A DNA stretch of 64,000 nucleotides from Maridesulfovibrio ferrireducens (GTDB taxonomy: Bacteria > Desulfobacterota > Desulfovibrionia > Desulfovibrionales > Desulfovibrionaceae). Positions 8,902-18,000 of the stretch are shown here, in pieces. Below the pieces are notes generated by a model. That model did not search any database. It had not been told where the DNA came from and saw only the letters and a list, made by a program, of their open reading frames with translations. Position 1 is the stretch's first letter. Every line of letters begins with the position of its first letter. The stretch is taken from NCBI RefSeq assembly GCF_016342405.1, contig NZ_JAEINN010000005.1, positions 124,001-188,000 of the forward strand. Reading direction: 5' to 3'. The translations under genes and the position numbers were made by a program.

Positions 8902-9993
8902 TCAGGAAATTTCATTAAAAGCAGCATCGCGTTCAACCGGGGTAAAACCGCAACCGATAATCATTTCTTCTAATTCTTTTCTGCCCAGAACTTGCTCTGA
9001 TGTTGCTCCGGCCATATGACCGATTTTTTCTTCGACAACTGTTCCGTCAAAATCATCAGCTCCATAATGAAGAGCAACCTGAGCCTGTTTAACAGTGAGC
9101 ATCACCCAGTAGGCTTTTATGTGCGGAATGTTGTCCAGCATCAATCTGCTTATGGCGATTGTTTTCAGTTCGTCGATTCCGGTCAGCGGGTTGTCAATTT
9201 TCAGTTTGCTGTTTTCAGTAAGAAAAGGAAGCGGGATGAAACAGTTAAAACCGCCAGTGGCATCCTGTTGCTTGCGGAGTTGGTCGAGGTGATCGAGGCG
9301 GTTTTCTATTGTTTCGACATGTCCGAAAAGCATTGTGCAGTTAGTAGTGTATCCCAGAGAATGAGCTTCCCCATGAATTTTAAGCCAACTGTCACCGTCT
9401 ATCTTTTTAGGACATATTTTGTTGCGTGTTTCAGGATCGAAAATTTCAGCGCCTCCACCGGGAAGCATTTCAACTCCGACAGCACGCAGTCTTTCAAGTG
9501 TTTCGATTGTAGAAATTCCGTCTATTTTTGCAAGATGGGCAATTTCCACTGCTGTGAAACATTTTAATGTTGCCTGCGGAAATTCTTTTTTAATCGCAGT
9601 AAAAGTATCTTCAAAAAATGAAAGAGGGATGTCGGGGTGGCAGCCTCCGACCACATGAATTTCACGCGGAGTAACTGGCGCGCTGCGTAGCTTTTCAAGG
9701 ATATCTTCTTTAGATAGCTGGAATGATCCTTCCTCGCCGCGTTCACGGGCGTAAGCACAGAACTTACAGCCGTTAATACAAATGTTTGTATAGTTGATAT
9801 GGCGATTGAGAACATAGAAAGTTTTGTTTCCATGCAGTCTGCGTCTGACTATTGATGCAAGAGCACCCAGTGCTGTCAAGTCCGCGCAATCATAAAGGGT
9901 GTGACCATCTTCTATAGAGAGTCTGTCACCAGCCAGAACTTTCTCCAGAATGGAGCCGAGTCCTACATTATCAAAATATTTTTTTGAAATCAT
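8902..9993 (-). CDS. mqnE: Aminofutalosine synthase MqnE (radical SAM)
   Basis: Radical SAM enzyme that joins the MqnA product to SAM-derived adenosine, giving aminofutalosine. It has 363 residues. The cluster motif CINGCKFCAYARERGEEG separates MqnE from MqnC (CKFCAFY), followed by HVVGGCHPDIPLSFFED and MLPGGGAEIFD. The frame opens at 10038, but ATG 9993 has AAAGGTGA just upstream and begins MISKKYFDNVGL, so I place the start there. It is first in the leftward mqnE-C-A operon, divergent from mqnD. No mqnB is seen, so aminofutalosine hydrolysis must be encoded elsewhere. Confidence 0.94.
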   Translation of the reverse strand: MISKKYFDNVGLGSILEKVLAGDRLSIEDGHTLYDCADLTALGALASIVRRRLHGNKTFYVLNRHINYTNICINGCKFCAYARERGEEGSFQLSKEDILEKLRSAPVTPREIHVVGGCHPDIPLSFFEDTFTAIKKEFPQATLKCFTAVEIAHLAKIDGISTIETLERLRAVGVEMLPGGGAEIFDPETRNKICPKKIDGDSWLKIHGEAHSLGYTTNCTMLFGHVETIENRLDHLDQLRKQQDATGGFNCFIPLPFLTENSKLKIDNPLTGIDELKTIAISRLMLDNIPHIKAYWVMLTVKQAQVALHYGADDFDGTVVEEKIGHMAGATSEQVLGRKELEEMIIGCGFTPVERDAAFNEIS

Positions 9994-10014
9994 AAGTTCA
10001 CCTTTGTTGAACCG

Positions 10015-10043
10015 TAAATAAAAGTCGGTTCGAACCATGTCAA
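10015..10043 (-). promoter_or_regulatory. Likely mqnE promoter with a palindrome between -35 and -10
   Basis: On the minus strand TTGACA (10038-10043) is followed by a 17-base spacer and TATTTA (10015-10020). The spacer contains the perfect palindrome GGTTCGAACC at 10027-10036. A related imperfect copy, GTTGAACCG, lies at 10006-10014. A dyad in the spacer suits a repressor operator; no regulator is identified. Confidence 0.5.
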
Positions 10044-10083
10044 TACTGGATTTTCAATCAATAAAAATATAAAACTCATTTCC

Positions 10084-10935
10084 ATGAGTAAAATACTAGA
10101 AATGGGCTATTCACCATGCCCTAACGATACTTTTATATTTCACGCTCTCGCAAGCGGAGCGATCAATATTGAACCTTACAAATTAAACATTACTCTTGCG
10201 GATGTAGAGGAGTTGAATTCCCTGGCCCGTGCAGGGCGGATGGATATTTGTAAAGTTTCAGTTCATGCGGCCGCGCATATTTTGAATGACTATATTCTCC
10301 TACGCGCTGGCGGTGCCATGGGCAGAGGAGTCGGTCCGCTTCTACTGACTCAGGAACCTTGCACTATAGAGGCCCTTAATGGCAAGCGTATCGCAATACC
10401 CGGACGACATACGACTGCAAATTTATTGTTTAATCTGATGTGCCGCGAAGCCGGAATACAGGTTGAAACGGTTGAAAAGGTTTTCGATGAAATTATGCCC
10501 GCAATTGTTTCGGGTGAAGTTGACGGCGGAGTGGTTATTCACGAAGGGCGATTCACCTTTAAGGGGCTTGGTTTGTCAAAGGTAGCCGACCTCGGCAAGT
10601 GGTGGGAGGATTATTCTGGTCTTCCGATTCCACTTGGTTGTATCGCGATAAAAAGATCTCTCGGAAGCAAGGTCGCCTTCTTAATAAATTCCGCAATACG
10701 TAGAAGTTTGACGTTATCATACGTAGATCCGGACCAGTCGTGGTCTTATATCAAAGAGCATGCTCAGGAAATGGATGATGATGTGGTCAGTGAGCATATT
10801 GATACTTTCGTGACCGATTACAGCATGGATGTCGGAGAAGAAGGGGAGAAGGCTGTTTCTAGACTTCTCCATGAAGCTGCTCAAATGGATTCGATTGAAC
10901 TTCCTGCCGGTCCTTTTTTTATTGAGGAAGAATAA
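10084..10935 (+). CDS. mqnD: 1,4-dihydroxy-6-naphthoate synthase MqnD
   Basis: Converts cyclic dehypoxanthine futalosine to 1,4-dihydroxy-6-naphthoate. The 283-residue protein begins MSKILEMGYSPCPNDTFIF, the MqnD hallmark, with a two-lobed binding-protein fold like MqnA. Later motifs are ISVHAAAHILNDYILLR-like KVSVHAAAHIL, PGRHTTANLL and VIHEGRFTF. The start at 10084 has no clear ribosome binding site, and a TATAAA-like box lies only about 10 bases upstream, so the leader may be very short. It is divergent from mqnE and ends 6 bases from a convergent transporter gene. Confidence 0.95.
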   Translation: MSKILEMGYSPCPNDTFIFHALASGAINIEPYKLNITLADVEELNSLARAGRMDICKVSVHAAAHILNDYILLRAGGAMGRGVGPLLLTQEPCTIEALNGKRIAIPGRHTTANLLFNLMCREAGIQVETVEKVFDEIMPAIVSGEVDGGVVIHEGRFTFKGLGLSKVADLGKWWEDYSGLPIPLGCIAIKRSLGSKVAFLINSAIRRSLTLSYVDPDQSWSYIKEHAQEMDDDVVSEHIDTFVTDYSMDVGEEGEKAVSRLLHEAAQMDSIELPAGPFFIEEE

Positions 10936-10941
10936 ATCTCA

Positions 10942-11847
10942 TTATATTAGTTCTGATTTTTTGCGGCTACGATTGTCCTGACTGAGTATTACACCGCACA
11001 TGACCAGTCCTGCGGCTATGAACTGCATGGTGTTTAATTTCTCGTCCAGTATTGTCCAGCCCATAATCAGAGTAAAAACCGGAATCAGATTAACGTATGC
11101 TGTAGTCTGATTCGCAGGTAATCGGCTCATTCCGTAGTTATACAATCCGTACGCACCGAGGGTGATACCAATTCCTAGATATATAATGGAAAAGGCTGCA
11201 GCGGGGTGAAATGTTGTCGGCATAACAGTTGTCGGAAGCGCTAAAAGGGGAAGATAAAAGATCGCCCCCATAAAAGCTTGGAACGCGGTGATAAAAAGAG
11301 CTGAATAATGGGCTGTCATTTTTTTTAAAATGGTCATGTAGCCGACTGCGCAACACATTGCTAAAAATTCTAAAAAATTACCTAGCATAGGGTCGGGGGA
11401 TGCTTCTGTGGAACTGCCGTAGATAGAAAGCCAGATTCCTCCGATTACAGCCATCACGAAACCGATGAGAGTTTTTCTACTCAGCTTTTCGCCTAGAATA
11501 AATCTTGCAGACACAGCCATAAGCAGCGGAAGAGTTGCCACAATCATTCCGGCTTGTGAGGCGGAAGTGTATATCATGGCGTGGCTTTCGAAGACGAAGT
11601 ACATACATGGCTCACAAAATGCCATGACGAGCAGCCATTTTAGATCACCTTTTTGAAATTTTTGTTTTCGAAAGGTTGGAATAAAAAATACAAAACATAG
11701 TGAAGCCAGAATCATTCTTCCAAAAATTACAATCATGGGATCGTAAACAGCTAAAGCTATTTTTAGAACGACAAAGGAACTGGCCCAGAGAAAAACAGCA
11801 ATGACAAGGGCTACTACAGGTAGATATTTTGAATCAGAGACGGACAT
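10942..11847 (-). CDS. EamA/DMT-family membrane transporter
   Basis: Inner-membrane protein of 301 residues with about ten hydrophobic segments in two EamA repeats (about 10-145 and 155-290). The segment VIAVFLWASSFVVLKIAL in the first helix and the second-repeat TAYVNLIPVFTLIMGW are typical of drug/metabolite transporters. Such proteins usually export amino acids or other metabolites, but the substrate cannot be told from sequence. It is convergent with mqnD and apparently monocistronic. A second, different EamA protein lies at 13082-13963. Confidence 0.85.
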   Translation of the reverse strand: MSVSDSKYLPVVALVIAVFLWASSFVVLKIALAVYDPMIVIFGRMILASLCFVFFIPTFRKQKFQKGDLKWLLVMAFCEPCMYFVFESHAMIYTSASQAGMIVATLPLLMAVSARFILGEKLSRKTLIGFVMAVIGGIWLSIYGSSTEASPDPMLGNFLEFLAMCCAVGYMTILKKMTAHYSALFITAFQAFMGAIFYLPLLALPTTVMPTTFHPAAAFSIIYLGIGITLGAYGLYNYGMSRLPANQTTAYVNLIPVFTLIMGWTILDEKLNTMQFIAAGLVMCGVILSQDNRSRKKSELI

Positions 11848-12057
11848 TTTATTTCTCGTAATGGCAATTATTTTACACGGTGTAAGTGAAAAATGAACAT
11901 TGGGTTGATTTTAGGAAAAAGGGAGTATTTCGCAGATCCGTATTGCGTGGCTGATAGAATTGTGTTGCTCGGATAAATGGAATAGAGATTGTTATTTTGT
12001 TTGTCAATGGATTGATCTATGTATTCAGGCAGCAAATATTTCGGTTTAAAAAACAAG

Positions 12058-12091
12058 AAAACCCCGGAAGAATTTCTTCTTCCGGGGTTTT
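12058..12091 (-). terminator. Terminator after the zinc-ribbon gene
   Basis: AAAACCCCGGAAGAA pairs with TTCTTCCGGGGTTTT with a very short loop. It lies just downstream of the leftward gene ending at 12115, and its A run reads as a U tract on the minus strand. Confidence 0.85.
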
Positions 12092-12114
12092 AGTAATTTT
12101 AAAGAAGATTCAGA

Positions 12115-12372
12115 CTATTTGCACCATGCAAGCAGGTTGAACGGGGTATATTTGTTATCGGGATTTTCTGCGTAACGGCAGCCGAGGTTTGAGTCCTCGC
12201 GTTTGTTAATGATGTCTGAATCAGAACCTACAAAAAATGAACATTTGTTATTATTACAGACAACAATAACTCCCCATCCTGATTCAGGAGGAGCAATCCA
12301 CGGGGAAAGAGGTTCGTTGCAATGAGGGCAAGTTCTTTCTTCTAATTCTACACCGCTATAAATATAGGTCAT
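12115..12372 (-). CDS. Small zinc-ribbon protein of unknown function
   Basis: An 85-residue protein, MTYIYSGVELEERTCPHCNE at the start. Two CxxC-type pairs are visible (CPHC near residue 15, and CNNNKC near residue 41), suggesting one zinc ribbon, with an additional cysteine at CRYAEN and the C-terminal WCK. ATG 12372 is preferred over the open frame start at 12396 because AAGGAG lies 8 bases before it. It has no membrane segment, is not in an obvious operon, and is followed by its own terminator. I recognise no named family; a nucleic-acid or iron-sulphur role would be speculation. Confidence 0.75.
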   Translation of the reverse strand: MTYIYSGVELEERTCPHCNEPLSPWIAPPESGWGVIVVCNNNKCSFFVGSDSDIINKREDSNLGCRYAENPDNKYTPFNLLAWCK

Positions 12373-12458
12373 GGCCTGTCTCCTTGGTATATACAAAAAC
12401 AGATTGATGATGTGAATTAATTCACAACAAGCATAAGATAATGATCGTTACGAGAACG

Positions 12459-12983
12459 TCAAGAGGCTGATTCAATTACTTCGCGTAAAGCCTTGAAAAG
12501 AGCTTTAGAAGATTTGGGAGGTTTTCCTGCCTCTATTTCTTTTTTAGCATTTCTGGCAAGTTGCGCGATTCTTTGTCTTTCGGCATGTGGATGAAGTTCC
12601 ATAATTTCATCAAGCGTTGTCTGATCGCCTTCGAGCAGTTTTTCTCTCCACTTCTCAAGTTGATGAAACCTCATGTTCTTTTCACTGTTGCCGAATTCGA
12701 GGTCGTTCAGAAAATCGATTACGGGTTGCGTTTCAATTTCGCGCATCAGTTTGCCGAGATACTGAGTCTGACGTCTTTTTGCTTCGTGTGCTGTGATGGC
12801 TTTGGCAGTCAGGACTTCATCAATGAAGTATTTAGGGAGTTCCGATTTTTTTATTGCTTCAGAACCTACTTTCATCAACTGTTCGGCCAGTTTTTGTAAC
12901 TTGGTCATATCCCTTTTTTTCTGGGAGCGACTAGGTCCTGAATATTCCTCTTCGTCATCGTATAAATCTTCTGTGTTATGCAT
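12459..12983 (-). CDS. darP: Ribosome-associated protein DarP (YjgA/DUF615 family)
   Basis: The 174-residue helical protein matches the YjgA family, a 50S-associated assembly factor in E. coli. The acidic N-terminus (about 1-15) is followed by SRSQKKRDMTKLQKLAEQL, AKRRQTQYLGKLMREIE and the C-terminal segment HPHAERQRIAQLARNAKKE. All three match the usual order and length of about 180 residues. It is transcribed leftward alone, between a zinc-ribbon gene and an EamA transporter. Confidence 0.9.
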   Translation of the reverse strand: MHNTEDLYDDEEEYSGPSRSQKKRDMTKLQKLAEQLMKVGSEAIKKSELPKYFIDEVLTAKAITAHEAKRRQTQYLGKLMREIETQPVIDFLNDLEFGNSEKNMRFHQLEKWREKLLEGDQTTLDEIMELHPHAERQRIAQLARNAKKEIEAGKPPKSSKALFKALREVIESAS

Positions 12984-13081
12984 AATTTTGTTGTTTTGTA
13001 GTTATGGATAATCATAATAAAATGATGTTTTAGAAAAAAGGCATCATCTACTTTTTTACGAAGAACCACAAGCTAAGAAAT

Positions 13082-13963
13082 TTAGCTTCGATTAGTGATC
13101 CAAACCCCGGAAATAGTAAGAGTACCGCCAATTATCAGTGACATCCCAATTTGCTCGTCAAGAATAATAGCTCCAAGAAGGATAGCTGTGATCGGTACCA
13201 GATTGATGAAAATACCTGTTTTTGACGGACCTATTTTACCGATAGCTTCACAATACCAACTGAAAGCCAGACTTGTACCGAGAAAAGCAAGAAACAGGAG
13301 GCAGCCTAGGTCCAGTAATGACATGACCTTAACTTCAGCAATCAGGCCGTGTGAAAAAGCCGGAATCGAGAGCATCATGGCTCCGAATAAACATGACCAG
13401 TATACTGCGTTGAGCGGGGAAACTCTTTTCATTACGGGCTTTCCAGCCAAAGAATAAGCCGTCCAGCTGAAAACACAGCCGATAATACAGAGATCTCCGA
13501 AGCTGATTCCTTTAGTCAGAATCGCAAGAGGGTTTCCATCTCCGACAACGGTACTTACTCCGACAAGAGCAATTAGAAATCCGGCCGCTTTTGATAGAGT
13601 GAATTTCTCTTTAAATATGATGGCGGAGCCGATGGCTATTACTGTCGGGACAGCCGCAATAATCAGGGCGGCTCGCCCGGCTGTAACGGTTTGAAGTCCA
13701 GTAAAGAACATTATGTTGTATAGAGCGACTCCGGTTATACCCAGAAATATCAATGGAAGCACGTCTTCTTTGTTGCACTTTGGAGCTTTTCCGGTTGCTC
13801 TGCATACGAGTATGAACATAAAAAATGTTGCGAACAGGAAGCGAAGAAAAGCCGCCGAATAAGGAGTCATATCTCCGGCGAGAATTCTTCCGGCAATCCA
13901 TGTTCCGCCCCAGAATATAACAGATCCGATCAGTTTGAGATAAAGAATGCTGGATGATGACAT
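13082..13963 (-). CDS. EamA/DMT-family membrane transporter
   Basis: Inner-membrane protein of 293 residues with ten predicted helices in two EamA repeats. The start MSSSSILYLKLIGSVIFWGG leads into helix one, and the second repeat ends with FINLVPITAILLGAIILDEQ, a typical DMT motif. It is only distantly similar to the transporter at 10942-11847. The substrate is unknown. It faces away from the Lrp-putA pair, so a role in amino acid export is conceivable but unsupported beyond neighbourhood. Confidence 0.85.
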   Translation of the reverse strand: MSSSSILYLKLIGSVIFWGGTWIAGRILAGDMTPYSAAFLRFLFATFFMFILVCRATGKAPKCNKEDVLPLIFLGITGVALYNIMFFTGLQTVTAGRAALIIAAVPTVIAIGSAIIFKEKFTLSKAAGFLIALVGVSTVVGDGNPLAILTKGISFGDLCIIGCVFSWTAYSLAGKPVMKRVSPLNAVYWSCLFGAMMLSIPAFSHGLIAEVKVMSLLDLGCLLFLAFLGTSLAFSWYCEAIGKIGPSKTGIFINLVPITAILLGAIILDEQIGMSLIIGGTLTISGVWITNRS

Positions 13964-14414
13964 TTATTTTTAATGCTCTCTTTAAGGAGTTTAAGGGAGA
14001 TAAGGTCTCTAGCTTTTTAGATTTAAAGATGAATTATTTTGTTGGATGAAATGTGTCAAGGAAATGTATATGTGATTTGTACGAAAATGCTGGAGTTCTT
14101 GGTAATACTGTTTTACGAATATTATGCTGTAAATACTTCTAATTGGCTTTCAAAAGTTCTAATGATTATCAAGATTAGGGTTTTTTTAGTGGATTATTGT
14201 GTATAGTGGTTATTGTGCATTCATAGTTTTTTACTCTTAAGATGAATGCTTAGTTGCTGATTTGTGTTCTTTACTTTATTGACGTTGAAATATCTTGGTC
14301 TGATTTATGTTCTTAAAAAACAGGGTTTAGCTAAATTTTAGTCTGCTTAGGGTGGTGTGTGGCGTCTTTTATCTTGACAAAACCTTTAAAATTGAATTTT
14401 ATTCGTATAAATAC
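13964..14414. other. 451-base intergenic region between a transporter and the Lrp gene
   Basis: AT-rich stretch between two divergent genes. Apart from the Lrp promoter candidate near its right end, I see no convincing ORF, repeat or hairpin with a T run. Confidence 0.6.
14374..14402 (+). promoter_or_regulatory. Candidate promoter of the Lrp gene, giving a nearly leaderless mRNA
   Basis: A perfect TTGACA at 14374-14379 is followed by 17 bases and TTTTAT at 14397-14402. Transcription would begin near 14409, only about 6 bases before the ATG at 14415, which has no ribosome binding site. This favours the 14415 start over GTG 14352. Confidence 0.45.
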
Positions 14415-14897
14415 ATGAGTAAGAGAAAGATTGACGAAACTGACAGAAGAATTCTGACAATACTTCAGAATAGTGGAAGGATTTCTAATGCCGATATCGC
14501 AAGAAAAGTCGGAATGGCACCTTCTGCTGTACTTGAACGAGTGCGCAAGCTGGAAAGCAAGGGCATACTTGTCGGATATGAAGCCATTGTGGACCCTAAA
14601 TCTGTAGGCAGATCGCTTACAGCTTTCATTTATGTTAACGCAAGTGAAGGGGTAGGGGCTACAAAGACCGGCGCAGAATTAGCCAATGTTCCTGGAGTAT
14701 TGGAAGTTCATTATTGCGCAGGACGGGACAGCTATCTTATTAAGGTCCGGTGCGAAGATACTGACGGCCTGGCTATCATGCTTGGCATTATCGGGCGCAT
14801 TGAAACCGTAAGAGATACTAATTCCACCATCGTTTTAAATACGATTAAGGAATCCCGTGCTATCCCCCTGGGCGAGGATATTGATGACGGTTTTTAG
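14415..14897 (+). CDS. Lrp/AsnC-family transcriptional regulator
   Basis: A 160-residue regulator. The N-terminal helix-turn-helix covers about residues 4-60 (ETDRRILTILQNSGRISNAD, then DIARKVGMAPSAVLERVRKL) and the C-terminal RAM/AsnC ligand-binding domain about 70-145 (VLEVHYCAGRDSYLIKVRCE). The frame opens at GTG 14352, but Lrp proteins start just before this HTH and a promoter overlaps the upstream part, so ATG 14415 is used. It lies 156 bases upstream of putA in the same direction. Lrp-type activators control proline catabolism in several bacteria, and this PutA lacks its own DNA-binding domain, so control of putA is the likely role. Confidence 0.88.
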   Translation: MSKRKIDETDRRILTILQNSGRISNADIARKVGMAPSAVLERVRKLESKGILVGYEAIVDPKSVGRSLTAFIYVNASEGVGATKTGAELANVPGVLEVHYCAGRDSYLIKVRCEDTDGLAIMLGIIGRIETVRDTNSTIVLNTIKESRAIPLGEDIDDGF

Positions 14898-14990
14898 CAG
14901 GCCGGAGAAATCTTCTGCTGAAATTTTGTAGCATAGTATGAATTGGAGATGTGAACGCTCCAGTTCTTGAAAGCCGCGAAACTTCGGTAT

Positions 14991-15040
14991 GATTTTTAAT
15001 CAGTCTGCGAAAAGTTTTTCAAAGACTAACATTAAAAATC
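14991..15040 (+). repeat. Long inverted repeat directly in front of putA
   Basis: GATTTTTAAT (14991-15000) and ATTAAAAATC (15031-15040) are perfect 10-base arms. Inside them AGTCT pairs with AGACT, and GAAAA with TTTTC. The whole can fold into one long hairpin ending next to the GGAGAAG ribosome binding site at 15043. A TATGAT box at 14988-14993, with TTGAAA 15 bases before it, overlaps the left arm. It could be a regulator-binding dyad or a 5' UTR hairpin that controls translation. Confidence 0.6.
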
Positions 15041-15053
15041 ATGGAGAAGATTT

Positions 15054-18000
15054 ATGAGTGTAGAAATATCTACCCTTGACCCTCAGGTTATTGAGCGCGG
15101 TAAAGTCTTTTTTAAATCCATTTCCGGAGAAGCTCCATCCGTTTTTAATAAAGGCTGGTGGACTGGTAAGGTTATGGACTGGGCTATGAAGAATGAAGAC
15201 TTTAAAGTTCAGATGTTCCGTTTTGTCGATGTTCTGCCTTACCTGAACACCTCAGAATCTCTTTCAAGACATATTGAAGAGTATTTTGCCGCAGACGATA
15301 GTAACATCCCGGACGTTTTGAAATGGGGCGCTACTAAAACCGGATTCGGCGGCGGACTTGTTGCAAAGGTTTTGAACAAAACCATCCGTTCAAATATTGA
15401 AGGTATGGCTCGTCAGTTCATTATCGGACAGAAGGCTAAAGAGGCTGTGAAAGGAATTCGCAAGCTGCGTAAAGACGGCTTTGCTTTTGTTCTGGATCTG
15501 CTCGGCGAGGCTACCGTCAGTCAGGAAGAGGCTCAGGCTTATCTTGATGGTTATCTTGAAGTTCTTGATGCCCTTGAGGGTGAATATAAAAAATGGGACG
15601 CTCTTGATGCTCCCGGCGATCTGGACTGGGGAAGTGCTCCTAAAATTAACGTCGCTGTAAAACCTTCTGCCTTTTATTCACAGTCCAAGCCTGTTGACCT
15701 TGAAGGGACAGTGCAGGGAATGATAAAAAGCATCGAGCCTGTCTATCAGAAAGTAATGGGTATGAACGGGTTCATGTGCATAGATATGGAAGCTCTTAAA
15801 TATAAAGAACCTACCATTGAAATGTATAAAAGGCTTAGAAAGAAGTACCCTGAATATCAGCATCTCGGAATAGTTTTTCAGGCTTACCTTAAGTGCGTTG
15901 ACCATGATGTCAAAGACTTGATCGATTGGGCTCGGGAAGAAAATCTACCAATCTCTATCCGTCTGGTTAAAGGCGCTTACTGGGATTATGAAACAGTCAT
16001 TGCCAAGCAGAATGATTGGGAAGTTCCGGTGTGGACTCATAAGCCGGAGTCCGACATGGCTTTTGAACGCGTTTCCAAAATGATTCTTGAAAATCATGAC
16101 ATCTGTCACTTCGCCTGTGCTTCTCATAATATCCGTTCCATTTCAGCTATAATGGAAATAGCCAGCACAATGAATGTTCCAGATGAAAGATATGAATTCC
16201 AGGTACTTTACGGAATGGCTGAGCCTGTTCGTAAAGGACTCAGAAATGTAGCTAAGCGCGTTCGTTTATATTGCCCTTATGGCGATCTGATTCCCGGAAT
16301 GGCTTACCTTGTTCGCCGTTTACTTGAAAACACAGCTAACGAATCTTTTTTGAAACAGACCTTTGCTGATGAAGCAGACATAAGTGTTCTTCTCAAGAAT
16401 CCTGAACTGACTCTTGAGAGTGAATTGGCTAATAAACCCGCTGCTAAACCAGACAAAAGAATTCGCTATAAAGGCGTTGACGGAGAACTTGAGCCTTTCT
16501 CTAATTTTCCCCCTTCAGATTTTACTGAAAAAGAACAGCGCGACGCATTTCCTGTTGCGATGAGTAAGATTCGTAAGGAATTCGGCAAGCAGTATCCTCT
16601 TTATATTAACGGGCAGGATGTTGTTACCGGAGACACTCTCGATTCTTACAACCCTGCGGACCCTTCCGAGATTATCGGAACAGTTTGTCAGGCCGGGGTT
16701 GTCGAGGTTGATAAGGCTGTTGGCGTAGCTAAAGAGGCTTATATTGATTGGCGCAACGTTGAACCGAGAGTGCGTGCTCAATATTTGTTGAAAGCTTCTG
16801 CGTATTGCAAGGAGAATATTAATGATCTGTGTGCCATGCAGATTCTTGAAGTCGGCAAGCAGTGGGATCAGGCTCAGGCGGATGTAGGCGAGGCTATCGA
16901 TTTCATGGAATATTATGCCCGTGAAATGATCCGCCTCGGTGATCCGAAACGTATGGGTAATTCTCCCGGTGAATTCAGTCAGTATTTTTATCAGGGTAAA
17001 GGTGTTGCTGCTGTTATTGCTCCTTGGAATTTTCCTCTGGCAATCAGCGTAGGAATGGTTTCAGCCGCGATTGTCTGCGGTTGTCCGGTTGTCTATAAGC
17101 CTGCGGGAATTGCTTCAGCAGTAGGACACGGACTTGTTGATATGTTTAAGGCCGCAGGTCTGCCGGATGGTGTATTCAATTATATTCCCGGTCGCGGGTC
17201 AGTTATGGGTGATCATCTCGTAGATCATCCTGATATAGCTGTAATAGCTTTCACAGGTTCAATGGAAGTCGGGCTGAGAATTCAGGAGCGTGCTGCAAAA
17301 GTTCATCCCGGACAGGAACACTGCAAAAAAGTTATCGCTGAGATGGGCGGCAAGAATGCAATCATTATTGATGATGATGCTGATCTTGATGAAGCCGTGC
17401 TCGGAGTTCTTTATGCTTCTTTCGGATTTCAGGGGCAGAAATGTTCAGCTTGTTCCCGCGTAATTGTGCTTGATTCCATCTACGACAGATTTGTTCATCG
17501 TTTGAAGGAAGCCGCTGAATCCGTTAAGCTCGGACCAGCCGAAGATCCTTCAAATTATATGGGACCAGTTGTCGATAAGGCTGCCCAGAAGAATGTACTT
17601 AATTACGGTAAAATTGCTGAAGAGGAAGGAAAGGTTCTTGTTAAACTTGAAGCTCCCGCCGAATACACATCAAAGGGCGGATGCTATACTCCTCTTCTGA
17701 TAGTAGAAGGAATAACCAAAAATCACCGCATTGCGCAGGAAGAAGTCTTCGGACCTGTACTTGCTGTTATGCGGGCAGCGAACTTCTCCGAGGCTATAGA
17801 CATTGCTAACTCAACACGTTTTGCGCTGACCGGAGCAGTTTACTCCAGAAGTCCTAAGAATCTGGAATATGCCTCCAAAGAATTCAGAGTCGGTAACTTG
17901 TATCTTAACAAACCGAGCGTTGGTGCTCTTGTTGAAAGACACGCCTTCGGTGGATTTAAAATGTCAGGTGTCGGATCAAAATCCGGTGGACCTGACTACT

